A stretch of 64,000 nucleotides of DNA from Ricinus communis (lineage: Eukaryota; Streptophyta; Magnoliopsida; Malpighiales; Euphorbiaceae), in assembly GCF_019578655.1 (NCBI RefSeq), contig NC_063256.1, positions 11,222,001 to 11,286,000 of the forward strand. The letters are read 5' to 3'. A program made the translations under genes and the position numbers. Below are positions 37,866 through 49,375 of this stretch, one piece after another; within the stretch, counting starts at the first letter, position 1; each line of letters opens with the position of its first letter. The notes below the pieces were generated by a model that was not told the origin of the DNA, did not search any database, and was given only the letters and a program-made list of their open reading frames with translations.

Positions 37866-39469
37866 AATTATATTGTATTTTTAATAATTTTATACCACTG
37901 GTTTCTGTTATGAATTTTTGAATAAATATTAAAAGCATAAATTTAGCAATCTTAAGTGTAATATTTATGGATTTACATTTTGACCATTCATTACTTTAAT
38001 TTTTAATAACAATTATAATTGACGAGTTCAACAAATATAGATTATGCATAATTTTCATGTGTAAAAATTTAATAAATTAATATGATATATGAAAGTATAA
38101 AGAAGGAATAGGGAAGGGACAAAAAATCTTTAGGAAAATGTTAGTGCCCATATTTTTATAATAATGAGTTAATTTAGTTTCTTAAAATAAATAATATGTT
38201 AATTTATTCATTGGTACAGAATTAATTAATAATAATATTTAGATAATAATAATAGTTTTTCTAATAGAAAAGGTAAAAATAATAAGGCGAAGTGTAAAAT
38301 AAAATAGAAAACTATTATATTAAAAAATTGAAAATGGTAGAACTTCTTCGCAAAATTTAATCAATTCAAACGTTTATCGAAGAACATACAACAAAATGAA
38401 TTTGTTAGAAGATTTTGTTTAAATAAAAAACAATAAATTAGTGATTACTAATTTAAAATTATAATTATATTTATTAATAATTAATTTTATATTTAATAAT
38501 TTTAATTATAAATATAACCTTTTATATACTGCTGATTTATTCAAATTGAATAGTATTAACATTAAATGGACAAATAAATATTTTTAATTTTTTTATTAAG
38601 TAAAAAATATTTATAGGTTATAAACCTTTTACTTCAACTATGTTATTTCTTTCATTTCGTTTTAATACTTTTTTTATCCATTCTAAAATATAGTCCATTT
38701 CTTTAATTATCAATTTAATAGCTAATTATAATAGTCGAATTATATTTAAAATTATCTGGTTCCTTCAATTTTTATTTTTTTTAAAGAAGACATAGATGAT
38801 GAATTTATCAAAATTTAAGTTTTTCAATTAATGACTAAATTAAAAGCTAATAATGAATTAATATATTATTAAGTTAAGTTAATAAATAATTAAATTAAAT
38901 TAATGAATTTGTAATATATTTTAGTTAAATATTAATATTAATATTCATTTAATAATAATTTAAATTAAAAAATTATTTTCTCTCTCTTACACTATCTATT
39001 TTAAATTAAATAAATGTATTATAAACTTTTAAATAACCTACTAATTGATATTTTTAAATTCTTTTATTGGTAAAAAATTATAATACTTATAAAAATAAAA
39101 ATAAAATAAAGCGTTCATTGAACTTATTTTATACTAATATTTTTGTGAGAAAACCATTTTATCATAATTTTAATGATGATAAAGATTTATTTGTGATAAT
39201 ATCTTTTATGAGAAAACTTATTTGTCATTTGTACATTGTTTAAAAAGATACTGTTCCATTAAAAATAATAGTAATATTTTTTTATCATACTGCAGTCTAC
39301 TTTTCTTAATATTAGGCAATTCTTCTTGCATATATAACCTTGTACCATTTTAAAGTCATTTGTATATCCTTGTACCATTTAGGCAAATCTGTATTTATAA
39401 AAAGACATGAGAAGCAAATATTATAATAATAATTTTATTAAAAATATTTGCATATAAATTAGCCTAACA

Positions 39470-40440
39470 TTCGTATTCTGAATGAAAATTATTTTAAAAT
39501 AAATATGAACGTTTAAAGTATTACTAAGATAAATTATTTAAATATAATATAAAATTAAACTTTTTAATATATAAAAATTAAATTTTTAATCGAAATAAAT
39601 AAATAATTATGAATTATTTTACAAATTGAGAATTCTATTATTTGAGAATTATAAATTATAGAAATAGTTTTTTTAAAAACATTCTTACTTGTACTTTAAT
39701 TATATTTGAAGATGAAAGCAGAATATATGCATAAAAAAATAATCATATTAATAAATTGATTACAGTAATAAAATAGTCTAGTATGCGAAAGTCATTTTAT
39801 ATAAATAAAATATGACTAAATATATAAATGGATCTCTGAATTTATCTCATTTTTGCAATTAGTCTCATGATATTAACTTTAGTTCAATTAGACTTCTCAA
39901 TTTTACGATTTAATAGTTTTAAACCCTCGATCACAAACATTATGCATGTATATTTTATTTCATTCAAAAATGTGTAAGTTTAAATAAAATAATAATATAT
40001 TAAAACATAAAATAACAGCTAAATACATAAATGGCTCCCTGAACTTGTCTCATTTTTGCAATTGATCCCCGAACTCAACTTTGATTCAATTAGGTTTTTT
40101 TAACTTTACTAGTTATTTTTTTTTAAATCCTTTAATCATAGATATTAAGGATGTGTATTTTACGCCATCTAAAAAACCGCATAAGTTTGAATAAAAAATA
40201 ATACATTTAAAATATCAAATAAGTAAATAAAATAAACAAAGTAAAACAATGAGTTTTAGTTCTTAAACAAAACTTGTCATTTGTTGATATCTGTTAAATA
40301 TTTCATTGCTATAGTTAATGGTGTGGGTATAGCCTGTGAGAATAAAAAAAAAAAAAGAACTTGATGACATAAAAATTGAAGGGATTACAATGATTTATTT
40401 AGTCATTTCAAAAATATATTTTTTATTATATTTAATAAAT
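39470..40440 (+). repeat. Partner of the inverted duplication at 11.4-12.3 kb
   Basis: It matches the reverse complement of 11415-12340, including ~340 bases outside the MULE-like element's left end. See that entry for landmarks. Confidence 0.65.
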
Positions 40441-40814
40441 TAATAAAATAATTTTAATATAAAATAAATGATATATTAAAATTAATGGAACACATTTTTC
40501 GCAAGATGTTAATCTAAACCGCTTAACTTTCATCTGTGAAGGATTTAAATATAACAACTAGTCGAGTTTATATGTGCATTTGAATCAAAGTTGAGTTTAG
40601 GGGGCCAATTATGAAAATAAGACAAATTCAATAGTTTAATTATATACTTTACTTACAATGTCGTTAATGAGAATATTAATTTTTTATTACTACCGTAAGT
40701 GGAGGGGTCAAAATAACTACCGTAGAGTTGAGAAGTCAAATTAAATCAAAATTGTGTTCGGAAGGCCAATTGCAAAAGTGAAACAAATTCAAGAATCCAT
40801 TTATGTATTTAGCT
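39814..40814. mobile_element. MULE-like element with repeated inverted ends
   Basis: The left end reads GACTAAATATATAAATGG and the right end, reverse-complemented, AGCTAAATACATAAATGG. Homology continues inward for ~90 bases ('ctcatttttgcaatt'). Flanking 9-mers are ATAAAATAT (39805-39813) and ATAAAGTAT (40815-40823), 8 of 9 identical. A second inner pair of the same arms occurs at ~40018 (forward) and ~40640 (reverse), giving a nested arrangement. There is no coding capacity. The first dozen bases resemble the Pack-MULE termini, so it probably belongs to the same broad group. Confidence 0.65.
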
Positions 40815-41343
40815 ATAAAGTATTTATGTGAATCAGACAATAACAATTAATCATAAAAATTATTTAGATACATATGCAAATTTCTACATTAAAATATGAA
40901 ATCGTAATTTTTTTATAAAATCGAAAAAAAATTAAAAAAAAATTAAAAATTATGTCGAAAATCTTAATATAATTCTTATGAAAGAAAGTAAGGAAACGAT
41001 TTTGAAGTAATTAAATAAATGAGAAAAAATTATAGAGATTTTTTATAAAAATTAAATTAAATTTATAATTCTAAGAAGTGAATTAAAAATATTGAAAAAA
41101 ATTTATGATGATAGAGTGAGAAAAATAATTTAAAGTAATTAAATAATTAAATATAAAATTATAATACTTTTAGTACTAATTTACATATATCTTTCTAGAA
41201 TAATTGATGCACTTTTTTAATATTCATATAGTTATGATATTTTAGTAGTTTTTTCTCATATAAGTTTTTAAATTCACCACAATTTAAATAAATAACTTAA
41301 AAATTCTTATAAAAAGAGAGAAAGAAGTTACAACATTGCTTTC

Positions 41344-41344
<1 letters not shown>

Positions 41345-41379
<35 letters not shown>
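41345..41379. repeat. (TA)n microsatellite, 17 units
   Basis: Uninterrupted TA over 35 bases. Confidence 0.9.
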
Positions 41380-41383
<4 letters not shown>

Positions 41384-42689
41384 ACTAATATTCTTTAGTT
41401 GAGAAAATTACACCATATTATAGAATCTATAAGGAATAATTAAAAACTCAGTGTTTTGATTTCAATTTTTTTTTTCTATTTCAGTGTTTAAATTATTTCT
41501 TTTTATTCAATCAAGTGTATAAATCTGCTAATTCATGTATATTATGATGTCTATTGCAAGTTTTAAAGTTAAAATAATAATTTAACTCATCTTACACACA
41601 AAATAATCTAAATATTTTTATTTTCGTTACTTACAATTATTTTTTCTTTCTAATTTTTACTAAATCTTTTATTAGCACTAAAAAAGCAAAGATGTTAATT
41701 AATTTTTTTATTTTTAAAAATTATTTTCTTTTTAAAAAAATTTAATACTATCACCTCGCTTTTTTTATTGTTTCGAGCAAACGTATATTTGATTTTTAAT
41801 TATTTTAGGTGAATGCAAGAAAAGTCAAAAAAAAAAAAACTAAAAGGATAGTGTTTGATTCTTTTCAATTTTTTGTTTGGGTCATAGAAAGAAAAATATT
41901 TAATTATTAACTTTTTGAAAAAAAATTCGAGAAACAAATAAAAATTGTAGAAAATAGTACTAAAATTGATAGAATAAAGAAAATACATAAGAAGAGAAAA
42001 AAATATGAGATTATTTTAAATATAGTATTTAAGTCAATTACTATTTAAAGTAAGTCATATAAATATTTTAATTTATACAACAAATTAAAGACACTATATT
42101 AAAATACTTAATTAAATAAAAAATAATTTAAATATCAAAATTAAGAAATTAAATACTAAATTTGTAATTTTTTCAATTTATAAAATAAACGTCTCAACTA
42201 CAAAACTAGTAGCTCCGGACACTAGTGGAATATTCTTGCCTTCAACTCTATCTTTATTTTAATTTTACAGAAAAAGTTAAAAAAAAAAAAAAAGATAATA
42301 TGTGCTATTATCATTTTTATTTTATTTTTGTTAAACGGGAGGAAGTAAAAATAATTATGCATCAATTATTTAAGATCGAAGTATAAGAAATTTGTCCATA
42401 CATATTAATTTTCTATTTGTGGCAATGTATATATTTAGCGCGAGTAAGAATGGCCATTTTGACTATAGAAAACTATAGAAAATAATGGATTATGTGAAGC
42501 AACATTTGCTAGCTTTAAAGAATGATTAGCGAGTTGACATGATGTAATAGTTGTTATTATGCTATTATAAATAGATATTGCTCAAAATATAGATATATCC
42601 TAATTCATCGTTATGGCAATATAAATAGATAATAAAACTTACATAAATCATAATGCATACATGAAGCACATAAAACCAGTAACTAGATC

Positions 42690-43435
42690 CAGGAGTGAAA
42701 ATGAGTCAAACCAATCTAAATATGTAATTGTTCAACTCGATTCGATGAAATCATATTAGTGATTGAGATTGGATCGAGTTTAAGATATTTTGAACAAGTT
42801 TAAATGAGTTAAACTTAGTCAAATTTGAACTGTTTAAAATATTAATACTATTTAATATTTTATTTTCTTACTATATAAATAAAAATAATGAAATAAGAAA
42901 AGATTTTATTAAAAATGAAACTAATAGAAAAATCACAAAGAATAATGAAGTCACAATGATTAAAAAAACTTCTTAAAGAACTAAATAAGAGTATTTTGCT
43001 TTACTAGAAATAAAATTAAAAATTAGCTCGTCATTTATTCTTTTCAAACTTTAGCTCGTAACATAAGATTTAGGAATTATGTGAATATGAGTATATAAAT
43101 AATATTTCATAGTTAAATATAAAATTTGTTTTGAATTATAAGAGATTTATTTAATTTTATCTTTATTATCATATAAATATAATTAATTATATATATATAT
43201 ATATATATATTATTTTATTATTATAGATAATTAATATTATTTATAACGAGAGTAAAAACTCATGAATATTACCGAGTCGGGCTTTTATCTTTTAAAATTC
43301 GGCTCAAATTCTTAATGAGTTTAAAAATAGAATCAAGTTCAGATTGTTATACTTTTTAAATAAGCTTGAACAAATTAAAAGAAGAGCCGAATCCGAGCCA
43401 AGCTCGAATCATTCAGATCGTTTTACATAATCTCT
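42690..43435. mobile_element. Possible hAT-like non-autonomous remnant
   Basis: The left end 'caggagtgaaaatgagtca' has the form of many plant hAT MITE termini. The right side (43360-43420) has 'gagccaagctcgaatcattc' in the opposite sense, ending near 'gatcgttttacataatctc', a poor match to the left end. No 8-bp duplication is visible. The repeated 'gagct/agctc' subterminal motifs support the idea. Confidence 0.3.
43189..43210. repeat. (AT)n microsatellite
   Basis: Eleven AT units. Confidence 0.85.
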
Positions 43436-44329
43436 ATAAATAATAAATTAATTATTTGTATACAAATAATAAATAAAAAAATTTAGTTAATAAAACCTTG
43501 TGAATGTTCAGGCTGTAAAAACCAGTAACAAAACCCACATATTCGGCCCAAATTACAGATCTAATATTACTCGAACAAGCCTAATAATATGGAACCCTAA
43601 AATAGACCCACATATTTGGCCCAAGTAACAGAACCCACACCGAATGCCATGTAGTTTACTTTGTTTCTATGTAAATAAAACAAGACCTACCAGGAATTAG
43701 CAACCTTTCCGACTGTTTTTTCTCTCTGTAAATAAAATATTAGTTGGTTATTATTATTATATGTTTTATTAACAGATTTGTAAATATTATTAATATCAAA
43801 ATAATAAATTAAATTAGATTATAATATTTTTATTTTTTATTGTTAATAAAATTCTAAATAATAAATTTCAATTGATTTCTATGGTTAAAAATAAAAGTAT
43901 GAAAATTTATTAGTAAAAATATAAAAATATAGAAAGTAAATATTTAAAAAGTTTAATAAATAGAACTCTAAAAATCATCTATACTTTTGTTAATAGAGCT
44001 TATAATACACGTATTAATTTATCGTCAAAAAATGACCTAATATTAATAAAAATGAATTAAAATTTAATATTTATAAATAAAAGTATAAATTAAAAATTTT
44101 AAAAATAATAATAACGCATGGGGACAAATATGCGTTTTATTTTATTTTTTTAAGGAAAAAAGTGGATAGTAGGCTGAGACGTATCCAACTCAAGTTGTAT
44201 AGGCATATTTGGACACTTAATGGAGAAGTAAAATTAAGAAATGCATGGGCTATTTGAGTTCGCATTAAATAAAAATAAATCCAGGTCAGCGAATTCGGCA
44301 TGCTTTAGAGAATGAACACGAGTGTTTTT

Positions 44330-46170
44330 AACGATATTTTTTTTTTATTTTTTAAAAATATAATTTATATAATAAAAGATATTTTAAAAAATATTTAAAT
44401 ATTGAAATAAAAAATTTATTTAGAATTTCTTTTAGTAGTATTTTTTTATTTTTAGAGATATATTTTTTATAATAAAAAATATTTTAAACAATATTCAAAT
44501 ATAAAAGATAAATATTTTATTTAAATCTAATAGACTCCTTATATTCTATTCTCTATTGTATTTTTTATAAGCATTTAGTAGTTTAATTTTTTAATATTTT
44601 AATTAATAGAAAAATAAGAATAATAAATATCAATTCAATCAAATATATAGAAACTTATAATCTATATATATTAATTTTTAAAATTTAAAATATTTTTGAC
44701 ATGTGTAGCTATTTTTTAACATGTATAATTTTTATTTTGATGTATGTATTATTTTTGACACACAAAATTTAAGCTTATGTGTAATTCTATAGATTTTTCT
44801 ATTAATTTCTTAATTAATAAGTTATATTCCTAATTAAACATACTCTAATCCTAAGAAATAACATGTTAATTATATTTTAATATTATATTAATTAATAAAT
44901 AGTTTTCTAATTAGATAATAATATTAATTTTATTCTAAGAATAGCATATTAATTATATTTTAATATATATTAACTAATAAATAATTTTCTAATCAGATAA
45001 TTATATTAATTCTATTTTAAAAATAGTATAATAATTATATTTTTAATATTATATTTAATAATAAAGTAATTTTTTAATTATATAATAGATTTTTAATTCT
45101 AAAAATATTAATATCAATTAATAGTATTAAGATATATAATACTAAATTAATTAATTAATATTTTTAAATTTTTATATTATTGCTTTAACAAAAGTTTAAA
45201 ATTCTAAAAAAATTAAAAAATATTTAAAATTAGTTAGTTTTCTATTATTTTAAAAATATTATAAATTTATATTAATATTATAAATTTTATTAAATTGTAT
45301 CTACTAATTTAATTTATAATTAAAATAATAAAATAATAATAATAACGGTTATGCAACGCACGGATAAACGACTAGTGTATTTATTAAATATATACTAGAG
45401 AATGAAGTTTAGCTCTCTATATCTAGAGAATCAAATTAATTATCTACTTTATGTTTAAAAAATAAAGAGTATATTAGAGTGTCATTTTGTACTATGACTC
45501 TTTGAAATAAAGAGTTCAACATATATAAAAAGTGTATTGGAAATGCTCTAAGTCTAATATACTCTTTATATTATATTATGTTATATTATTTTTATTTCTA
45601 TAAGCATTAATAGTTTTGATTTTTTATCTTTTACTAATAGAAAAATCAAAATTATAAATATCAATTAAATCAAATCCATAGAAACCTATAGTATATTTAT
45701 TAGATATAAAGTAGATAGTGAAATTTGGCTCTCCATAAATTGACTATCTACTTTACATTTAAAAATAAAAATTGTATTGAAATGTCATTTTATAATATAA
45801 CTCTTTAAAATAAAGAGTACATATATAAAAAATACACCATATATTTCAAATAGTGCTTTTTATTTTAAAGAGTATAATTTTTATAATAAATAGCATCTTA
45901 AAGAATATTCACATATAAAAAGTAAAATATTATAATTAACTTCAATAAACTTTTATATTATTTTTATTTTCATAAAAATTGATAGTTTAATTTTTTTTAA
46001 TTTTTATCAATAGAAAAATATAAATTATAAATACAAAAGTAAAAAGACTTATAGTATATTTACTCTTCACTTTATATTGAAAAAGTAAAAAATATATTAA
46101 ATATCATTTTATGATATAAATTTTTAAAATAAAAAATTTAAGATAAATAAAAATTGAATTCGAGATGCTC
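44330..46170 (+). repeat. Diverged direct-repeat array with MITE-like 'gaaatgctctaag' ends
   Basis: At least three diverged units are visible once the Helitron is removed. Landmarks repeated in order are 'atagaaaaat...aaatatcaatt', 'tagaaac(c/t)ta', a 'ctctctatatctagag' or 'agtagatag...ctatctact' hairpin, 'aatgtcattt', 'ctttaaaataaagagt' and 'ggaaatgctctaag' (45529) or 'cgagatgctcttaa' (46162). Such ends occur in short plant MITE-like repeats. Units lie at ~44455-45545 (interrupted), ~45546-45850 and ~45870-46170. Confidence 0.6.
44661..45375 (+). mobile_element. Non-autonomous Helitron, 715 bp
   Basis: It starts with TCTATATATATT right after an A (44660) and ends with CTAG right before a T (45376): the canonical A|TC...CTRR|T arrangement. 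The 3' end 'gcaacgcacggataaacgactag' region resembles plant Helitron tails, although the subterminal hairpin is weak (TGC/GCA around AAC). Removing it gives a continuous repeat unit matching the unfilled copy at 45681-45700, which fixes both ends independently. It is AT-rich and encodes no Rep/helicase. Confidence 0.8.
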
Positions 46171-46357
46171 TTAATCTTTAACTAGCTTTGTACTAAAAGC
46201 TAAAATTATAAATGGGAAGGACAGATTTCTGAAAGCACAAAAACAAATATGGATAAATAAGGTAAATCTTAAGGGGATATTCGTAATTTTTCATTTTAAA
46301 AAAGTAGATTTTATTCCTAATTAGAAAAAGAGGAAAAAGAGAAAAAAGATAGAGGCT

Positions 46358-46395
46358 TGGGCTCTAATAGGAAAAAATAAAAAACGGGCTGGGCT
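46358..46395 (+). promoter_or_regulatory. Two site II elements (TGGGCT) of the eS7 promoter
   Basis: TGGGCT occurs at 46358-46363 and 46390-46395, ~100-140 bases upstream of the telo-box. TGGGCY site II motifs are bound by TCP-class factors and, with telo-boxes, mark plant ribosomal-protein promoters. Confidence 0.65.
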
Positions 46396-46495
46396 TGCCT
46401 ACAAGTTTGCTCTACTAATCCCGACCGTCCAAGTAGAAACAAAAAACAATCGTGACCTTACGTTACATAGTTTTAAAGCCATCTTTTTAACGCCC

Positions 46496-46509
46496 AAACC
46501 CTAGGGTTT
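46496..46509 (+). promoter_or_regulatory. Palindromic telo-box (AAACCCTAGGGTTT) of the eS7 gene
   Basis: AAACCCTAGGGTTT contains a telo-box (AAACCCTA) on both strands. In plants this motif sits at the transcription start of translation-machinery genes; here it lies just upstream of a CT-rich first exon. Confidence 0.75.
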
Positions 46510-46524
46510 CTATCTGATCTGCGT

Positions 46525-46585
46525 AGCTCGAAAAAAGCTTACTTTGAGTCTCCCTCTCCCTCTTTCACCTCTTTCGCTTCTTCAG
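46525..46585 (+). other. Non-coding first exon of the eS7 gene (5'UTR) and its intron donor
   Basis: A CT-rich leader ends at CTTCAG|GTACGC (donor 46586). The intron runs to TTACAG at 47366 (781 bp), and the coding exon follows after 10 more untranslated bases. The exact transcription start is not visible. A leader intron is common in plant ribosomal-protein genes. Confidence 0.65.
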
Positions 46586-47376
46586 GTACGCGTACTCTTA
46601 TCACTATCATCAATAGCTTTGCTTGTTTTCCTAGAAAATAAAAGGGAAAAGAATAGCTCTTTCTTTTGTTAATCAATTCACTTCATTTTCTCAGTATACA
46701 AACAGTGATGTAGTCAATGCATTATGTGTGCTGTACTATTTTAAGCGTTTATACTAATTTATTGATAAAGTTATGATTTTTATTTTTCTTTTTGTGGTTT
46801 AATGGTTGGGTAACAGTATGATTATCATTTGTTTTCTGATTAAGAAGTAGTCGTAAGATTCATCATATTATTAACTTTGTGTTTTTTTTTTTTTATTATT
46901 ATTGTGTATGTTTATTAACATTAGCGAGAAATTTTAATTCTCGAGGCTTACAATTGACTGCAATTTTATACCTTTAAAGTAATTGAGTGCCAGATGAGCA
47001 AATTGAAAAGCTTTGGCATTGTTTACCTTAGAAAAGATTGTTGCTTTAGAAGCATCTGCTTTTTTTTTTTCCTTTCTTTAATTAGATTTTGAACCTTTTC
47101 TGTGCAGTCCTTGGGCATTTAATTTAGTTTGTTTTTCTTTTCTTTATATTTATGCTGTGATTTAAGCTTATATAACTTTTTCGAATTTAGAATGATGCCA
47201 TATAGTATCATTGTAGTAATAATTCGAAAATATCTATTTGGCTTTACTAGGTTGTTACATTGTTTGATTTGGTGTAGTTATGTTCCTATCTAATTTTATT
47301 GGTATAGTGATATTGATTAACAGACTCTTTTTTTTTATGAATTTCTTTTATTCCTGTCTGTTACAGTTCTGTGAAG

Positions 47377-49375
47377 ATGTATACAACAAAGCAGAAGATT
47401 CACAAAGATAAGGATGCTGAACCTAGCGAATTCGAGGAGTCTGTTGCACAGGTTTTAAAGTGCCCTTGTTTTTATTTATTATTATTCTTTTTTACATTTT
47501 GTGAAATTAGAGAAGATCATGATGTGCATTTGATAATTGGATTCTGTTTATCAATCTAGGCACTCTTCGATCTGGAAAATACCAACTCAGAGTTGAAATC
47601 TGATATGAAGGATCTCTATATAAATTCAGCAGTGTAAGAATTTTTTTTGTTGCATGTATTATGCCATGCATTAGTCTTGTTTCTTAAATACTTTTGTTAT
47701 TGCTTTCACCTTGCAGTCAAATTGATGTTGCTGGGAATAGGAAGGCTGTTGTTATCCATGTTCCTTACAGACTGAGGAAAGCTTACAGGAAGATTCACGT
47801 CAGGCTTGTCAGAGAACTTGAGAAGAAGTTCAGTGGGAAGGTGTTGGGAATTATACTATTTGTTTCTCTTTCAATTTATGATTTTAAAGGAAGATAATGA
47901 ACAAGTGATTTCGTGCATTTGATGGAAAATTTACGACATGATTCATTCATATTGACTTTCTTAATAGTAGGCTCCTTCCCAACTGTTGTTCCTCATCTTC
48001 ATTCTTTGCAATGCCTTGCTAACTAGTGATTTTTTTGTGGGCATGCTCCATTTGTTTGTCGTTATCTCTGGATTTTTTGTATTATGGGCCAAGTTATTGA
48101 TTGTTTTTCTGCAATGCTGAGAAGACTTGATATGGCTTTGGAAGAGCCTTCTTACTGTTCTCAAGTTGGTTTGAAGGGTTGTGTCCTTAGCAAGCTGGAA
48201 ACTAAGGCTTTATTAAAGTGCTTTTGTAATTTCCTTTGCTATATGGTTACTTCATATTGTGATTGTTAGGTTTCATATTTTTTACTTTATATTGTCTGCT
48301 AGGATGTAATCCTGATTGCCACCCGGAGGATAGTAAGGCCCCCAAAGAAAGGTTCAGCTGTTCAAAGGCCTCGCACCCGCACACTTACTGCTGTCCATGA
48401 GGCAATGCTCGAGGATATTGTATTGCCTGCTGAAATTGTTGGCAAGCGGACCAGATATCGAATTGATGGATCCAAGATAATGAAGGTAGTTTATCACCTA
48501 AATAGTTTAAGCATAAGAGCTTAGATGCATTAATGCTCAGCTAATTTTGATACATGTAACATTTAATGAGTGTCAGGTTGTCCATGAACTTGATGCACAT
48601 TGTTTTCTTGATGTACTTAATTGGTTTTATATTAAGGTTGTCTTTGTGATATAAAATAATTGCTAATTACATCTCCAAATTGTCAAACTGAGGAACTTGC
48701 TTTTTCATCTACCAGCTACATCGTTGATTGGTCAAGAGTATGTGGTCTTACTGTGTTCTGTTGTGTGATTTGGAATGGGTCTCTGAGGGTTATTTTTTTA
48801 TTTGCTCAACACAAATTGTTGATTGGTTCAATGCCACGTTGCTGGTAGCCATTTGGCATTGACCGGCAATGCTATGATTGGACCTAAATCAATTTCTTGT
48901 TTTGCTGACTGATAGGAATCTTTGGATCTGATTTCTGTTGATTCATGGAGCCGATTACAGTGATTACATCCTTAGATGTTATTTTTTGTAATTCATTTCT
49001 TTCATGTATTATTTTTGTGTGAAGTTTGAAGCCAGTGAGGATTTCTTTTATTTAGTTGGAATTACCGGTTTAATTTCATTTGATGTCAATTCTAAAGTGG
49101 CTATATGAGGCTTCATAACGGAAAAATTGAACTTCTGATTCGTTGAGGAATTTCTTGGAAACTGATGTCCAGGACTTTTCTTTATCAATATCATTGGCTG
49201 ATAACCTGTTATGTGATTAGTCTTGCTCATGCTATTTGTATCTTTTTGTATATAGGTTTTCTTGGACCCAAAGGAGCGAAACAACACAGAATACAAGCTG
49301 GAGACATTTTCCGCAGTTTATCGGAAGCTTTCAGGCAAAGATGTGGTGTTCGAGTTTCCAGTAACTGAGGCATAA
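47377..49375 (+). CDS. RPS7: 40S ribosomal protein S7 (eS7), 191 aa
   Basis: Coding exons are 47377-47451, 47560-47633, 47717-47840, 48303-48485 and 49256-49375; all introns are GT/AG. The 191-aa product has the family's full length. It begins '[20 protein letters not shown]', continues with '[20 protein letters not shown]', '[20 protein letters not shown]', '[15 protein letters not shown]', '[20 protein letters not shown]', '[18 protein letters not shown]' and '[14 protein letters not shown]', and ends '...[10 protein letters not shown]'. It is a structural component of the cytosolic small ribosomal subunit, needed for 18S rRNA maturation. The ATG is the first after the leader intron and gives the conserved N-terminus. 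No defects are seen; it is presumably functional and highly expressed, in keeping with its promoter motifs. Confidence 0.97.

Larger units (their letters stand above)
34708..46340. other. AT-rich, repeat-dominated intergenic region
   Basis: No complete gene was found. It holds orphan open frames at 36765-37132, a small tandem repeat at 37573-37865, the MULE-like element at 39814-40814, (TA)n tracts, a hAT-like remnant near 42690-43435, and the repeat array with the Helitron at 44330-46170 (all listed). The balance is very AT-rich with no recognisable content. Confidence 0.6.

Noticed and set aside
37440..37870. CRISPR-like array of repeats
   Set aside because: Only two to three diverged AT-rich units in a plant genome, with no uniform spacers.
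47694..48848. Short frames in and around the eS7 introns
   Set aside because: Either extensions of real exons into introns or chance frames in long introns.
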